A stretch of DNA of 64,000 nucleotides, taken from the NCBI GenBank assembly GCA_964369605.1, contig CAYJFD010000001.1, positions 1 through 64,000 on the forward strand, read 5' to 3'. Shown piece after piece: positions 15,748 to 24,413 of the stretch. Each line of letters opens with the position of its first letter. Within the stretch, counting starts at the first letter, position 1. Under the pieces are notes generated by a model, which made no database searches, had not been told where the DNA came from, and was given only the letters and a program-made list of their open reading frames with translations. The DNA is from CAYJFD01 sp964369605. GTDB lineage: Bacteria > Bacteroidota > Bacteroidia > Bacteroidales > UBA932. Both the position numbers and the translations under genes were made by a program.

Positions 15748-16932
15748 ATGAAAAGGTTATTTGCTATTATACTGTTTATTTTAAGTCTAGGGGTGCACTC
15801 TTATGCCCAGAGTCTTAGCTCTGCACGCCAACAGAAAAGCAAATTAGAGAAAGAAATTAAAGATATAGATAAGCAGCTTAGCTCTACATCTGCAAAGAAA
15901 ACAGCAAGCATAAATAGTTTGCGTCTTACTCAAAAGAAAATTTCATCGAGAAAACAATTAATCAGTGAATTGGAAAAAGAAATCTCCATTCTTGACAAGA
16001 ATATAGATAGTAAGAATCTATCCATAAAAAAGTTAGAAGAAAGACTAGAGACTCTTGAGAATCACTACAATCTGCTAATTATCAATGCTTATAAAAATAA
16101 AGACACGAAGGTATGGTTTATGCATATCGCTGGCAGTGAGGACATAGGACAAGCCATAAGAAGGTGGCAATATCTTAAGAGGATGAATGAATCGATATCC
16201 ACACAGGTAGAGGTAATTAAAAGTACTCAAGAGCAGCTCATTAAAGAAAAAGCTGAATTAGAGAAGTACTATTCAGACTCAAAGCGTACCCAGAATGAGA
16301 GAAAAAATGAATATCAGAAGCTAATAAAAGAAGAGCAGCAGTTTAACTCATCTGTAAAGAGCCTACAACGTCAGGAGAAAAAAATAAGAGACGGACTTAA
16401 GCGTAAACAAAAAGAAGTAGAAACCTTAAATAAAAGGATAGAGAAACTTGTAGCTGAAGAAATAAAGAGACAACAGGCTGCAGAGGCTAAAAATAATAAA
16501 AAGGTAAATTATGCCCTTTCTGGCAAATTTCAAAACAACAAAGGGAAGCTACCGTTTCCAACTCGTAACGGAGTTATCATTGAAAGATTTGGTCAAAGCT
16601 ACCATCCAGTTTTCAAATCACTTAAAATGCCTTTCAATAATGGTATAGATATCTCTACATCTCCTAATTCCTCGGCATACAACGTCTTTGACGGAGTAGT
16701 AAAACAAATTATCGTTATCCCTGGATACAATCTTTGTGTACTTGTTCAGCACGGAGAATATTTCACTTTTTACTGTAAGCTAAAAGAGGTAAAAGTTAAG
16801 CCTGAACAAAGTTTAAAGACAGGAGATTTAATAGGTACTATAGATAATAATGAAGACGGAAACACTGTTTTACACTTCGAACTATGGAAGGGAACATCAA
16901 AGCAAAATCCGGAGTCCTGGCTAAAGAAATAA
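15748..16932 (+). CDS. EnvC-like murein hydrolase activator, degenerate LytM domain
   Basis: A signal peptide (MKRLFAIILFILSLGVHSYA) is followed by a long coiled coil, about residues 22-250, and a C-terminal LytM/M23 domain at about 285-394. In active M23 peptidases zinc is bound by His in HxG[IV]D, Asp and the last His of HxH. Here the first becomes NNGID and the last HLH becomes VLHFE, while the YxHL helper reads YCKL. Two of the metal-site histidines are therefore gone. This matches EnvC, which activates amidases rather than cutting peptidoglycan. It acts in the periplasm during cell separation. Cotranscribed with the preceding TPR gene. Confidence 0.9.
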   Translation: MKRLFAIILFILSLGVHSYAQSLSSARQQKSKLEKEIKDIDKQLSSTSAKKTASINSLRLTQKKISSRKQLISELEKEISILDKNIDSKNLSIKKLEERLETLENHYNLLIINAYKNKDTKVWFMHIAGSEDIGQAIRRWQYLKRMNESISTQVEVIKSTQEQLIKEKAELEKYYSDSKRTQNERKNEYQKLIKEEQQFNSSVKSLQRQEKKIRDGLKRKQKEVETLNKRIEKLVAEEIKRQQAAEAKNNKKVNYALSGKFQNNKGKLPFPTRNGVIIERFGQSYHPVFKSLKMPFNNGIDISTSPNSSAYNVFDGVVKQIIVIPGYNLCVLVQHGEYFTFYCKLKEVKVKPEQSLKTGDLIGTIDNNEDGNTVLHFELWKGTSKQNPESWLKK

Positions 16933-17024
16933 AACTACCTATATCTTAAGAGAAATATACGAGTTCCTAAAGAAACTCTGGACTTACGCGCCATTGTTAT
17001 TTCACTACAAAATGACCTCAGCGG

Positions 17025-19784
17025 CTAGTTAATTATCGATTTTAGATACTTCCCTGTTAAGGAATTAGCTGACGATGCGACTTTTTCAGGCGTACCCTCT
17101 GCTAAAAGATAGCCCCCCTTCTTTCCTCCTTCTGGCCCCATATCAAACAGATGATCTACAACTTTCAATACGTCCAAGTTATGCTCTATCACCACAACTG
17201 TATTGCCTTGATCAACGATAGTTTGAAGGACAGCAAGTAGTACTTTTATGTCCTCTGTATGAAGTCCGGTAGTAGGCTCATCTAACAAATATAAGGACTT
17301 CCCTGTACTTCTTTTCGAAAGTTCTGATGCTAGCTTTACCCTCTGATTTTCACCACCAGAAAGTGTTAGCGAAGATTGGCCTAAACGAATATACCCTAAA
17401 CCCACATCTTCCAGAGTTTTTATTTTCTGATATATAGATGGTATATGTTCGAAAAATTCTCGAGCCTGCGAAATAGTCAAATCTAGAATATCTGATATGT
17501 TCTTGCCCTTATACTTCACAGCTAATACATCTGGCTTAAATCTCTTTCCTCTACACTCCTGACACGTTACCTGTACTGAAGGAAGGAAGTTCATTTCAAT
17601 TATTTCTACCCCTGCTCCTTTACATACTTCACAGCGCCCTCCTTTCACATTAAAAGAGAATTTACCTGATTTAAAACCCCTCACTTTTGCATCTGGAGTT
17701 TCCTCTAGAAGCTTTCTTATATATGACAGGACTCCAGTATAGGTAGCAGGATTACTTCTTGGAGATCGACCGATAGGACTTTGGTCTATTTCTATTAACT
17801 TATCAATATGTTCTATTCCCTCTATTGAATCATAAGGAAGAGGCTCTGAAAGAGAGCGATAAAAGTGTTTACTTAATATAGGAGTAAGCGTTCCATTAAT
17901 TAGTGAAGATTTTCCACTTCCACTAACTCCACTAACTCCAACAAAGGTACCAAGAGGGATATTCAAATCAACACCCTTAAGATTATGTCCTTTTGCACCC
18001 TTAAGTGATAAAAAATGCCCACTTCCCTCTCTTCTTTGAGTAGGAACCTTTATGATATTTTTATCCATAGGGACATAAGGGCCTGAATAGATAAGTTCAC
18101 CTCCTAGATCTCCAGCCCCTGGCCCCAACTCGACGATCCAGTCAGCATTCTCCATCATTTCCATATCATGCTCCACTACCATCACTGAGTTACCCTCATC
18201 CCTAAGTTTCTTCAATGAAGCTATCAATTTTATATTGTCAGACTGATGAAGTCCGATACTTGGCTCATCTAGAATATATAAAACATTCACAAGCTTAGAG
18301 CCTATTTGGGTAGCAAGCCTTATTCTCTGTGATTCACCTCCACTAAGAGTTCTAGTAGCCCTATTCAGAGACAAATACTTCAAGCCTACCTCTAGCAGAA
18401 ACTGTATCCTCTCTACAAGTTCTTTAATTATCTCTGTCGCTATTAACCTGTCCTTAGCACTAAGTTTATCAGTCAAAGAAGATACCCAGTCATAGAGCTC
18501 CGCAATATCAAGTGCTGAGACCTCAGCTATATTTTTACCATCTATTTTAAAGGCAAGCGCATCACTATTTAACCTTGTTCCCTGACACTCATCGCATAAA
18601 TGCTCATAGGAAAAATTACCCTTTAACTCATCTTGGTTCTCTTCATTCTTCTTCTCTAACTTGGAGATAATCCCAGGAAAGGTAACCATTTCCGAATAAC
18701 CATTACCACTTCCTACTCTTATTAACTCCTCAGATCCATACAAGACCAAATCCATCATTTCCTTTGGAAGATCCTTTATCGGAGTACTTAGAGGCGTTGC
18801 AAACTTCTTTGCTATACCCTCCAATATCTCAAAAAGACTATTCGAGCGAAACTCCCCTATCGGAACGATTCCACCCTGAGCTATAGATAAAGAGTCATTT
18901 GGAATAAGCTTAGCTTTATCTATCTGAGATACATAACCCAAACCCTTACACTTATGACAAGCACCTTGCGGAGAATTAAAAGAAAAAGTATGAGGGGCTG
19001 GTTCTGGGAAAGAAAGTCCACTCTGAGGGCACATAAAATACTTACTAAACAGATGCAACTTATCCTCCTTCACATCCCAAACATAAATAGCACCCTTTCC
19101 ATACTTCAATGCCGTTTTCACAGAATCATCCACTCTTTTTGTATCTTCCTTATCAGGCACTAACTTATCGACTACTAACTCTATAAAATGTGATTTATAG
19201 CGATCCAATCCCTCAGCTACATCAACTATCGAGCAAAGTTCTCCATCGATTCTCATCTGAGTATACCCCCTCTTTGTCATTAACTCGAATAGGTCTCTAT
19301 AGTGACCCTTTCTACCTTGAACTAGAGGAGCTAGAACTATACATTTTTTCGCATTAAACTGCTCTACTATATGTTCCAATATCTGCTTATCAGTATAACG
19401 CAACATCTCCTTACCCGTGGCAGGAGAATATGCCTTTGAGATACGAGCAAAAAGTAAGCGCAGAAAATCTGCAATCTCAGTAATCGTTCCTACCGTAGAG
19501 CGAGGATTCCTGTTAGTACTCTTCTGCTCTATCGCAATCGTAGGGCTCAAGCCCTTTATACTTTCGAAGTCTGGACGCTCCAAGGCACCTATAAACTGCT
19601 TCGCATAGGTTGAAAGAGTATCCATATATCTTCTTTGAGCTTCAGCAAAGATAGTATCAAAGGCAAGGGAAGACTTTCCACTTCCACTTAAGCCTGTTAT
19701 AACCACGAGCTTACCCCTAGGTATATCTACAGAGACCTCTTTTAGGTTATTTACTGACGCTTTGCTGATCTCAATATAGTCCAT
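17025..19784 (-). CDS. uvrA: Excinuclease ABC subunit A
   Basis: UvrA finds DNA damage and loads UvrB in nucleotide excision repair. The 919-residue protein has two ABC modules: Walker A GLSGSGKSSLAFD at about 31 and GVSGSGKSSLINGTL in the second half. Signatures are LSGGESQRIRLA and LSGGENQRVKLA. Zinc motifs are CHKCKG, CDECQG and the C-terminal CEVCKG...CQECRG pair. It lies three bases after an MBL-fold gene, with which it is probably cotranscribed. No partner uvrB or uvrC is in the window. Confidence 0.98.
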   Translation of the reverse strand: MDYIEISKASVNNLKEVSVDIPRGKLVVITGLSGSGKSSLAFDTIFAEAQRRYMDTLSTYAKQFIGALERPDFESIKGLSPTIAIEQKSTNRNPRSTVGTITEIADFLRLLFARISKAYSPATGKEMLRYTDKQILEHIVEQFNAKKCIVLAPLVQGRKGHYRDLFELMTKRGYTQMRIDGELCSIVDVAEGLDRYKSHFIELVVDKLVPDKEDTKRVDDSVKTALKYGKGAIYVWDVKEDKLHLFSKYFMCPQSGLSFPEPAPHTFSFNSPQGACHKCKGLGYVSQIDKAKLIPNDSLSIAQGGIVPIGEFRSNSLFEILEGIAKKFATPLSTPIKDLPKEMMDLVLYGSEELIRVGSGNGYSEMVTFPGIISKLEKKNEENQDELKGNFSYEHLCDECQGTRLNSDALAFKIDGKNIAEVSALDIAELYDWVSSLTDKLSAKDRLIATEIIKELVERIQFLLEVGLKYLSLNRATRTLSGGESQRIRLATQIGSKLVNVLYILDEPSIGLHQSDNIKLIASLKKLRDEGNSVMVVEHDMEMMENADWIVELGPGAGDLGGELIYSGPYVPMDKNIIKVPTQRREGSGHFLSLKGAKGHNLKGVDLNIPLGTFVGVSGVSGSGKSSLINGTLTPILSKHFYRSLSEPLPYDSIEGIEHIDKLIEIDQSPIGRSPRSNPATYTGVLSYIRKLLEETPDAKVRGFKSGKFSFNVKGGRCEVCKGAGVEIIEMNFLPSVQVTCQECRGKRFKPDVLAVKYKGKNISDILDLTISQAREFFEHIPSIYQKIKTLEDVGLGYIRLGQSSLTLSGGENQRVKLASELSKRSTGKSLYLLDEPTTGLHTEDIKVLLAVLQTIVDQGNTVVVIEHNLDVLKVVDHLFDMGPEGGKKGGYLLAEGTPEKVASSANSLTGKYLKSIIN

Positions 19785-19786
19785 CT

Positions 19787-20419
19787 TTATTTCAAGTAAG
19801 GATTTGTAGTTTTTTCTTTTTCAACAGAAGTAGCTATCCCATGCCCTGGGTAAACAACTGTTGTATCTGGAAGTGTAAGAATTTTTTCCTTTATACTAGT
19901 AATCAAAGTTTCATAATCTCCACCTGGAAGATCAGTTCTTCCTATACTTTCATCAAAAAGAGAATCTCCTGTCAACACATACCCATCTTGCTCATTATAC
20001 AGAATAACTCCACCCTGAGAGTGACCAGGCACAGTATATGCCTTTAGAAAGGTATTTCCATAAGTAAGTTCATCTCCATCATTAATAGTGTGAAGATCCA
20101 TCAAAGGGCTCTCTATCTGATAGCCAAAATATTCACAGTACTCCTTTATTCTGAAATAAGCATCCTTATCACCCTCATTTAAATAATGAGGCACTCCCCA
20201 CTTCTCTCTCACAAACCTTACCGCCATAACGTGATCGAAATGACCGTGAGTATTAATAACCTTAACTGGCTTTAATCCATTCTCCTCAATATACTTTACA
20301 AGTCTGGATTTTTCACTATCAGAATATGCTCCTGGATCTACAATAACGCATTCATTTGTAGAATCACTGATTATATAGCAACAAGTGCGCAAATCATTAA
20401 AATAAAATGTCTTAATCAT
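19787..20419 (-). CDS. Metallo-beta-lactamase-fold hydrolase (glyoxalase II-like)
   Basis: I chose ATG 20419 (MIKTFYFNDLRTCCYIISD) because the -7 box lies just upstream of it; an earlier in-frame start at 20488 would overlap the divergent kinase gene. The 210-residue protein carries the binuclear zinc motif THGHFDH, GHSQGG and a final YPGH. The family (YcbL / hydroxyacylglutathione hydrolase-like) cleaves thioesters such as S-lactoylglutathione, but the natural substrate here is not known; many Bacteroidetes lack glutathione. The next gene, uvrA, follows by two bases. Confidence 0.9.
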   Translation of the reverse strand: MIKTFYFNDLRTCCYIISDSTNECVIVDPGAYSDSEKSRLVKYIEENGLKPVKVINTHGHFDHVMAVRFVREKWGVPHYLNEGDKDAYFRIKEYCEYFGYQIESPLMDLHTINDGDELTYGNTFLKAYTVPGHSQGGVILYNEQDGYVLTGDSLFDESIGRTDLPGGDYETLITSIKEKILTLPDTTVVYPGHGIATSVEKEKTTNPYLK

Positions 20420-20424
20420 AGCCA

Positions 20425-20432
20425 CAAAATTA
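20425..20432 (-). promoter_or_regulatory. Predicted -7 box for the MBL-uvrA pair
   Basis: The minus strand reads TAATTTTG, then TGGCT, then ATG (20419). The leader would be five bases or less. Confidence 0.5.
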
Positions 20433-20446
20433 ATAAAAAGTATGCT

Positions 20447-20454
20447 TATCTTTG
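20447..20454 (+). promoter_or_regulatory. Predicted -7 box for the deoxynucleoside kinase gene
   Basis: TATCTTTG on the plus strand, 20 bases before ATG 20475. It lies back to back with the leftward box at 20425-20432. Confidence 0.5.
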
Positions 20455-20474
20455 TAAGAAATTTTATATAAAAT

Positions 20475-21086
20475 ATGTACATCGCCATCGCAGGAAATAT
20501 GGGTAGCGGAAAAAGCAGCCTAACAAAGTTACTTTCCGAACATTACGGCTGGGTTCCGTGCTATGAACAGCCAGATAAAAATCCCTACCTCAAGGACTTC
20601 TACAACGATATGTCGCGATGGGCCTACCACTCACAGATGCATTTCCTTGCTGAAAAGATAAAACTAATGCACTCCATTTCTAGACAAGATAGTACTTACA
20701 TACTAGATCGCCACTTCTGTGAAAACAGTCAGATATTCACAGAGCAACACTTTCAGAACGGTTACATAAATCATTCTGATATGGAAACTTACAGAACACT
20801 TACCTCCAGTATCTATCCCTTCCTAGAAAGCCCTGCTCTTACTATTTACCTTAAAAGCTCTGAGGCTAAACTTATGAATAATATTAAGCTTCGTTCACGC
20901 TCGTACGAGCTGACACTTGATCAGAAGTATGTTTCAGAACTCAATATCAAATATGAAGAGTGGATAAAAACCCTAGATCAAGATAAACTCTTAACTTTAG
21001 ATATGGACTCTATAGATTTTATCAAGAACACTGAAGATTTTCGCAAAATTATTAAGAAAATTGACTTGTTTTTACCTCATTTTTAA
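20475..21086 (+). CDS. Deoxynucleoside kinase (deoxyadenosine/deoxyguanosine kinase type)
   Basis: The 203-residue protein phosphorylates deoxynucleosides for salvage. It has the P-loop GNMGSGKSSL at residue 7, the ERPDKNP-like motif (here EQPDKNPYLKDFY), the DRH motif LDRHFCENSQIF in place of the usual DRS, and the lid region RLRSRSYE-like KLRSRSYELTL. These match the dNK/dAK-dGK family. Substrate preference cannot be read from sequence alone. It is divergent from the MBL gene and 60 bases ahead of panC, which has its own likely promoter. Confidence 0.88.
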   Translation: MYIAIAGNMGSGKSSLTKLLSEHYGWVPCYEQPDKNPYLKDFYNDMSRWAYHSQMHFLAEKIKLMHSISRQDSTYILDRHFCENSQIFTEQHFQNGYINHSDMETYRTLTSSIYPFLESPALTIYLKSSEAKLMNNIKLRSRSYELTLDQKYVSELNIKYEEWIKTLDQDKLLTLDMDSIDFIKNTEDFRKIIKKIDLFLPHF

Positions 21087-21095
21087 TACTTAGGG

Positions 21096-21124
21096 TTTGT
21101 ATATTATTTTTTTTCATAACTTCG
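21096..21124 (+). promoter_or_regulatory. Predicted promoter of panC-panD
   Basis: TTTG at 21096-21099 and TAACTTCG at 21117-21124, one mismatch to TAnnTTTG, spaced by 17 bases. ATG 21147 follows after 22 bases. Confidence 0.45.
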
Positions 21125-21146
21125 CAGCTTAATTTTAACACAAAAA

Positions 21147-21986
21147 ATGATAGTAGTACACACACTTGAGGAGTATAAATCAGCTCTAAACAGCATCGAT
21201 TCTAAGCTTAGTATAGGCTTTGTCCCTACCATGGGAGCCCTCCACCAAGGACATCTTTCACTAATCCAACAATCAGTGAAAGAGAATGATTGTACTGTCA
21301 TCTCTATTTTTGTTAACCCCACTCAGTTCAATAATGCTGACGATTTCCAGTTTTATCCTCGTACTTTAGAAAACGACTGCACTCTAGTTAAAGAATGCGG
21401 AGTAGACATCGTATTTGCACCTGGCGTCTCTGACATATACCCAAGTGAGGATAAGAGAGTCTATAATCTAGGAGGCCTAGATGCCTATAGTGAAGGGCCC
21501 CGAAGACCTGGACACTTTAATGGCGTAGCACAGGTAGTTACAAGACTTTTTGATATAGTTAAACCTACTAGGGCTTATTTTGGAGAAAAAGATTTCCAAC
21601 AACTTGCCATAATAGAATATATTACGAGCGACCTCAACTATCCCATAGAGATCGTTCGCTGCCCTACTTCTAGATATGAAGACGGGCTAGCTAGGAGCTC
21701 TCGTAACGAGTTACTAACTCCTAAACAAAGAGAAGCCGCTCCACATATATATAAGACTATTTCAAGCGCGCTAACACTAATGGATCAAATGAGCCCTGAA
21801 GACCTATGCGCCTACCTAAGTAGAGAAATAAACACTAATTCTGAACTAGAAACAGAATATATAGAAATATTTAACGCTAAAACTTTAGAACCATTGAAAA
21901 AATGGGGCGATGCGGAACATATCCAACTTGCCTGTGCAGTATTTGCAAGACCTGTAAGATTAATTGATAATATTAAATTAAAATAA
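21147..21986 (+). CDS. panC: Pantothenate synthetase
   Basis: PanC joins pantoate and beta-alanine with ATP to give pantothenate. The 279-residue protein has the nucleotidyl-transferase motif MGALHQGHLSLI (HxGH), SIFVNPTQFN, PRRPGHFNGVAQVV and the FGEKDFQQL loop, then SSRNELL in place of the usual SSRN.YL. All active-site segments are present. It is followed three bases on by panD, the source of beta-alanine, so the two form one module. panB and panE are not here; coaX, the next pathway step, is at 51.2 kb. Confidence 0.97.
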   Translation: MIVVHTLEEYKSALNSIDSKLSIGFVPTMGALHQGHLSLIQQSVKENDCTVISIFVNPTQFNNADDFQFYPRTLENDCTLVKECGVDIVFAPGVSDIYPSEDKRVYNLGGLDAYSEGPRRPGHFNGVAQVVTRLFDIVKPTRAYFGEKDFQQLAIIEYITSDLNYPIEIVRCPTSRYEDGLARSSRNELLTPKQREAAPHIYKTISSALTLMDQMSPEDLCAYLSREINTNSELETEYIEIFNAKTLEPLKKWGDAEHIQLACAVFARPVRLIDNIKLK

Positions 21987-21989
21987 GAT

Positions 21990-22340
21990 ATGTTTTTAGA
22001 GATATTCAGATCTAAAATTCATCGTGTAAAAGTCACTGAGGCCAATCTTAACTATATTGGCAGTATTACTATTGACTCAGCCCTCCTTAAAGCAGCAGGA
22101 ATGTTTGAAGGGGAAAAAGTCTCTGTTGTTAATATTACAAATGGTAATAGAATCGAGACATATACCATCGCTGGAGAAGAAGGAAGCGGAAAAATAGGAG
22201 TAAACGGAGCAGCTGCTCACTTATTTAGTGAAGGTGATTTAATTATCATCATGTCCTATGCGCTTATGACTCCTCAAGAAGCTGAAACCTTTACCCCTAA
22301 GGTAGTATTTCCAGATTCTGAAACTAACCAACTAATTTAA
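21990..22340 (+). CDS. panD: Aspartate 1-decarboxylase (pyruvoyl enzyme)
   Basis: PanD makes beta-alanine from aspartate. The 116-residue proenzyme cleaves itself between Gly24 and Ser25 (YIGSITID), turning the serine into a pyruvoyl group. The HRVKVTEANLNY start, NGNRIETY with the catalytic tyrosine region, and NGAAAHL are all family features. It follows panC after three bases. The membrane protein gene 28 bases downstream may be read from the same transcript but is unrelated in function. Confidence 0.97.
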   Translation: MFLEIFRSKIHRVKVTEANLNYIGSITIDSALLKAAGMFEGEKVSVVNITNGNRIETYTIAGEEGSGKIGVNGAAAHLFSEGDLIIIMSYALMTPQEAETFTPKVVFPDSETNQLI

Positions 22341-22368
22341 ACCTTTGCTCCAATAAATATCTGCTACT

Positions 22369-23409
22369 ATGAATGATCCTAATTCTATCCTTCCTAAAAA
22401 TACATCTTTAAAGAAAAAGATATTTTCAGGTGTAAAATGGCTATTTATGTTTTCTTTAGCTGGCACTCTGCTCTTTTTCGCATTTAGGGGAGTCAAGTGG
22501 CAGGACTTTGTAAATGGCCTTAGAACTACGGACTTTAGATGGGTAGCTCTTTCTATGCTAGCAGGCCTAGGTTCATTTATTGCGAGAGCATTCAGATGGA
22601 GACTAATAATGCTTCCTCTTAATCCTAAGATTTCAAGAAAGGACACATATAGAGGTATAACAATAGCCTACCTAACTAATTTTGCACTCCCTCGTGCAGG
22701 AGAGTTCGCAAGATGCGGAGTTATCTCCTCAACAGGCAAGGCTTCGTTTGAATCTGCTCTAGGGACAGTTGTATTTGAAAGGGCTGTTGACTTGCTATGC
22801 CTAACCATTATCTTCTTTACAGTATTAGTCGCGAAATGGAATACATTTGGAACCTTCGTATACGATAGAATATGGGCTCCAGCACTGGAATCTGCAAAAG
22901 ACATAAATATCTCTGCTATAATAATAGCTCTATGCTCGATCTTTATAGTGTCAGTAATAGCTCTTTTTGCTTATAGAAATAAAATCAAAGAAACAAAAGC
23001 CTATAAAAAGGTCAAATCCGTTCTTTTGGGACTTAAAGATGGTTTAACTTCAGGCTTTAAGATGAAGTACAAGTGGACCTTCTTATTTTACACCTTAATG
23101 CTATGGGTTTCTTACTGGCTAATGAGTGTATTTACCCTTAACGCCTTCCCTATACTAGACGATATGACAGCTGTAGACGCACTTTTTCTTATGCTGGTTG
23201 GGACACTAGGATGGATAGTACCGGTGCAAGGCGGTATTGGAGCTTTTCACTTCATTACCTCGATGACTCTATCTGCACTATATTCTGTATCACAGACCGA
23301 GGGTATAGTATTCGCAACTATATCGCACGAGAGTCAGTCCCTTGTGATGATAATCTGCGGTTCGATCTCAGCTATTACTCTCTTTGTTCTTAAACGCAAG
23401 AAAGCCTAG
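22369..23409 (+). CDS. Lysylphosphatidylglycerol synthase TM-region / UPF0104 family flippase-like protein
   Basis: This 346-residue integral membrane protein has about seven or eight hydrophobic segments. Family motifs include LSMLAGLGSFIARAFRWRL, the conserved NFALPRAGEFARCG segment and VPVQGGIGAFHF near the C-terminus. In MprF this module is the flippase half that moves aminoacylated lipids across the inner membrane; stand-alone members are usually of unknown substrate. The synthase-like DUF2156 domain that would complete MprF is encoded by the next gene, on the other strand and three bases away. Confidence 0.88.
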   Translation: MNDPNSILPKNTSLKKKIFSGVKWLFMFSLAGTLLFFAFRGVKWQDFVNGLRTTDFRWVALSMLAGLGSFIARAFRWRLIMLPLNPKISRKDTYRGITIAYLTNFALPRAGEFARCGVISSTGKASFESALGTVVFERAVDLLCLTIIFFTVLVAKWNTFGTFVYDRIWAPALESAKDINISAIIIALCSIFIVSVIALFAYRNKIKETKAYKKVKSVLLGLKDGLTSGFKMKYKWTFLFYTLMLWVSYWLMSVFTLNAFPILDDMTAVDALFLMLVGTLGWIVPVQGGIGAFHFITSMTLSALYSVSQTEGIVFATISHESQSLVMIICGSISAITLFVLKRKKA

Positions 23410-23412
23410 AGC

Positions 23413-24321
23413 TTACTTCTTTATTTCCATTATGTATTTTTCTTCCAGGAATACTGGATAATAGGATAGCTTTGCTTTCCTTAGACCCTCATCACCAGCA
23501 TCATCTTCTCTACTTACGTACTTGAATCCTTGGATATTGCTACGCACAAACTCATTTGTAATATACTGATAAAGACCTTTGTATTGAATGAAGGCCTTCT
23601 CTATGTGTACGATGAATGTATCAGACGAGATCGGCTCACCTATGGTATAGCCAACTACCTCTCCGCCAATTCTCACTAGTGCGCCTTGTAGATTTAATTC
23701 TTTAAAATTATCTAGAGCTAAACCTACTGCTTCTGACTCTCCTGCTAAGGATTCATTACTCTCACAGTCTCTTTCTTGACACCAACGCTTTGTCATAACT
23801 TTACACCCGTCGATTAAGGCTGCATAGTTAGCATCATCGTGGTTAATAAGTTCGTATTCCCACTGATAATTTTTTTTGAAACCTGATATAAGATTTCTTT
23901 TGGGTTGGTACTTTGAACCTACTAGGTTTAACAAGTCATCTGTCAGATATATATAGTCATAACTATCTCTTGTAGGAGTGAAGGTAAACTTATTAGGGAA
24001 TATCTCCTCGATCTGCGGGATAAAGCAAGGATTGATAGTGCTTATTCTAATTTTTTTTGCATTAGCCTGAGCATCAGCGATTAGAGCCTCTATTAAATCT
24101 TTTAAATCTCCTCTTCCTGCAGGGAAGACGTAGTTTGCTACCTCTTCTGCCACTGAACGAATCACTAGCCAATCTTTATACCTAGCTATCTGAGAATTAT
24201 ATGTTCCGGCCCAGATAAATATGGTTGTAAAGGAATATTCTGTTGCTCTAAAGTCCGAATATCCTAACAGTTCATCAATCCATTTTTTATCCGGAAGCTC
24301 TATTTTCTTAAATTCTAACAT
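23413..24321 (-). CDS. DUF2156 protein (GNAT-like, MprF synthase-domain relative)
   Basis: The 302-residue soluble protein begins MLEFKKIELPDKKWIDELLG and carries family features: EYSFTTIFIWAG, the loop PKRNLISGFKKNY, and GEVVGYTIGEPIS followed by HIEKA. The fold is two GNAT-like halves, as in the aminoacyl-tRNA-dependent lipid transferase half of MprF and in FemX-type enzymes. It may use aminoacyl-tRNA as donor, but this is inferred. It is read convergently with the membrane module at 22369-23409 and has its own -7 box. Confidence 0.85.
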   Translation of the reverse strand: MLEFKKIELPDKKWIDELLGYSDFRATEYSFTTIFIWAGTYNSQIARYKDWLVIRSVAEEVANYVFPAGRGDLKDLIEALIADAQANAKKIRISTINPCFIPQIEEIFPNKFTFTPTRDSYDYIYLTDDLLNLVGSKYQPKRNLISGFKKNYQWEYELINHDDANYAALIDGCKVMTKRWCQERDCESNESLAGESEAVGLALDNFKELNLQGALVRIGGEVVGYTIGEPISSDTFIVHIEKAFIQYKGLYQYITNEFVRSNIQGFKYVSREDDAGDEGLRKAKLSYYPVFLEEKYIMEIKK

Positions 24322-24342
24322 TGTCTGACTTATTTATTCTTA

Positions 24343-24350
24343 CAAAAATA
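24343..24350 (-). promoter_or_regulatory. Predicted -7 box for the DUF2156 gene
   Basis: The minus strand reads TATTTTTG, matching TAnnTTTG, 21 bases before ATG 24321. No clear -33 box. Confidence 0.45.
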
Positions 24351-24362
24351 CTAATTTTTAGC

Positions 24363-24370
24363 TATCTTTG
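24363..24370 (+). promoter_or_regulatory. Predicted -7 box for tyrS-rbfA
   Basis: TATCTTTG on the plus strand, giving a leader of about 40 bases before ATG 24414. It is divergent from the box at 24343-24350. I see no T-box or other riboswitch fold in so short a leader. Confidence 0.5.
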
Positions 24371-24413
24371 TAGCTAATTCAATAAAGAACTACTAATATT
24401 TATATATCACACA

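Noticed and set aside
16933..17024. Possible hairpin GAGTT...AACTC between envC-like gene and uvrA
   Set aside because: Only five pairs with a long loop and no T-run; too weak to call a terminator.
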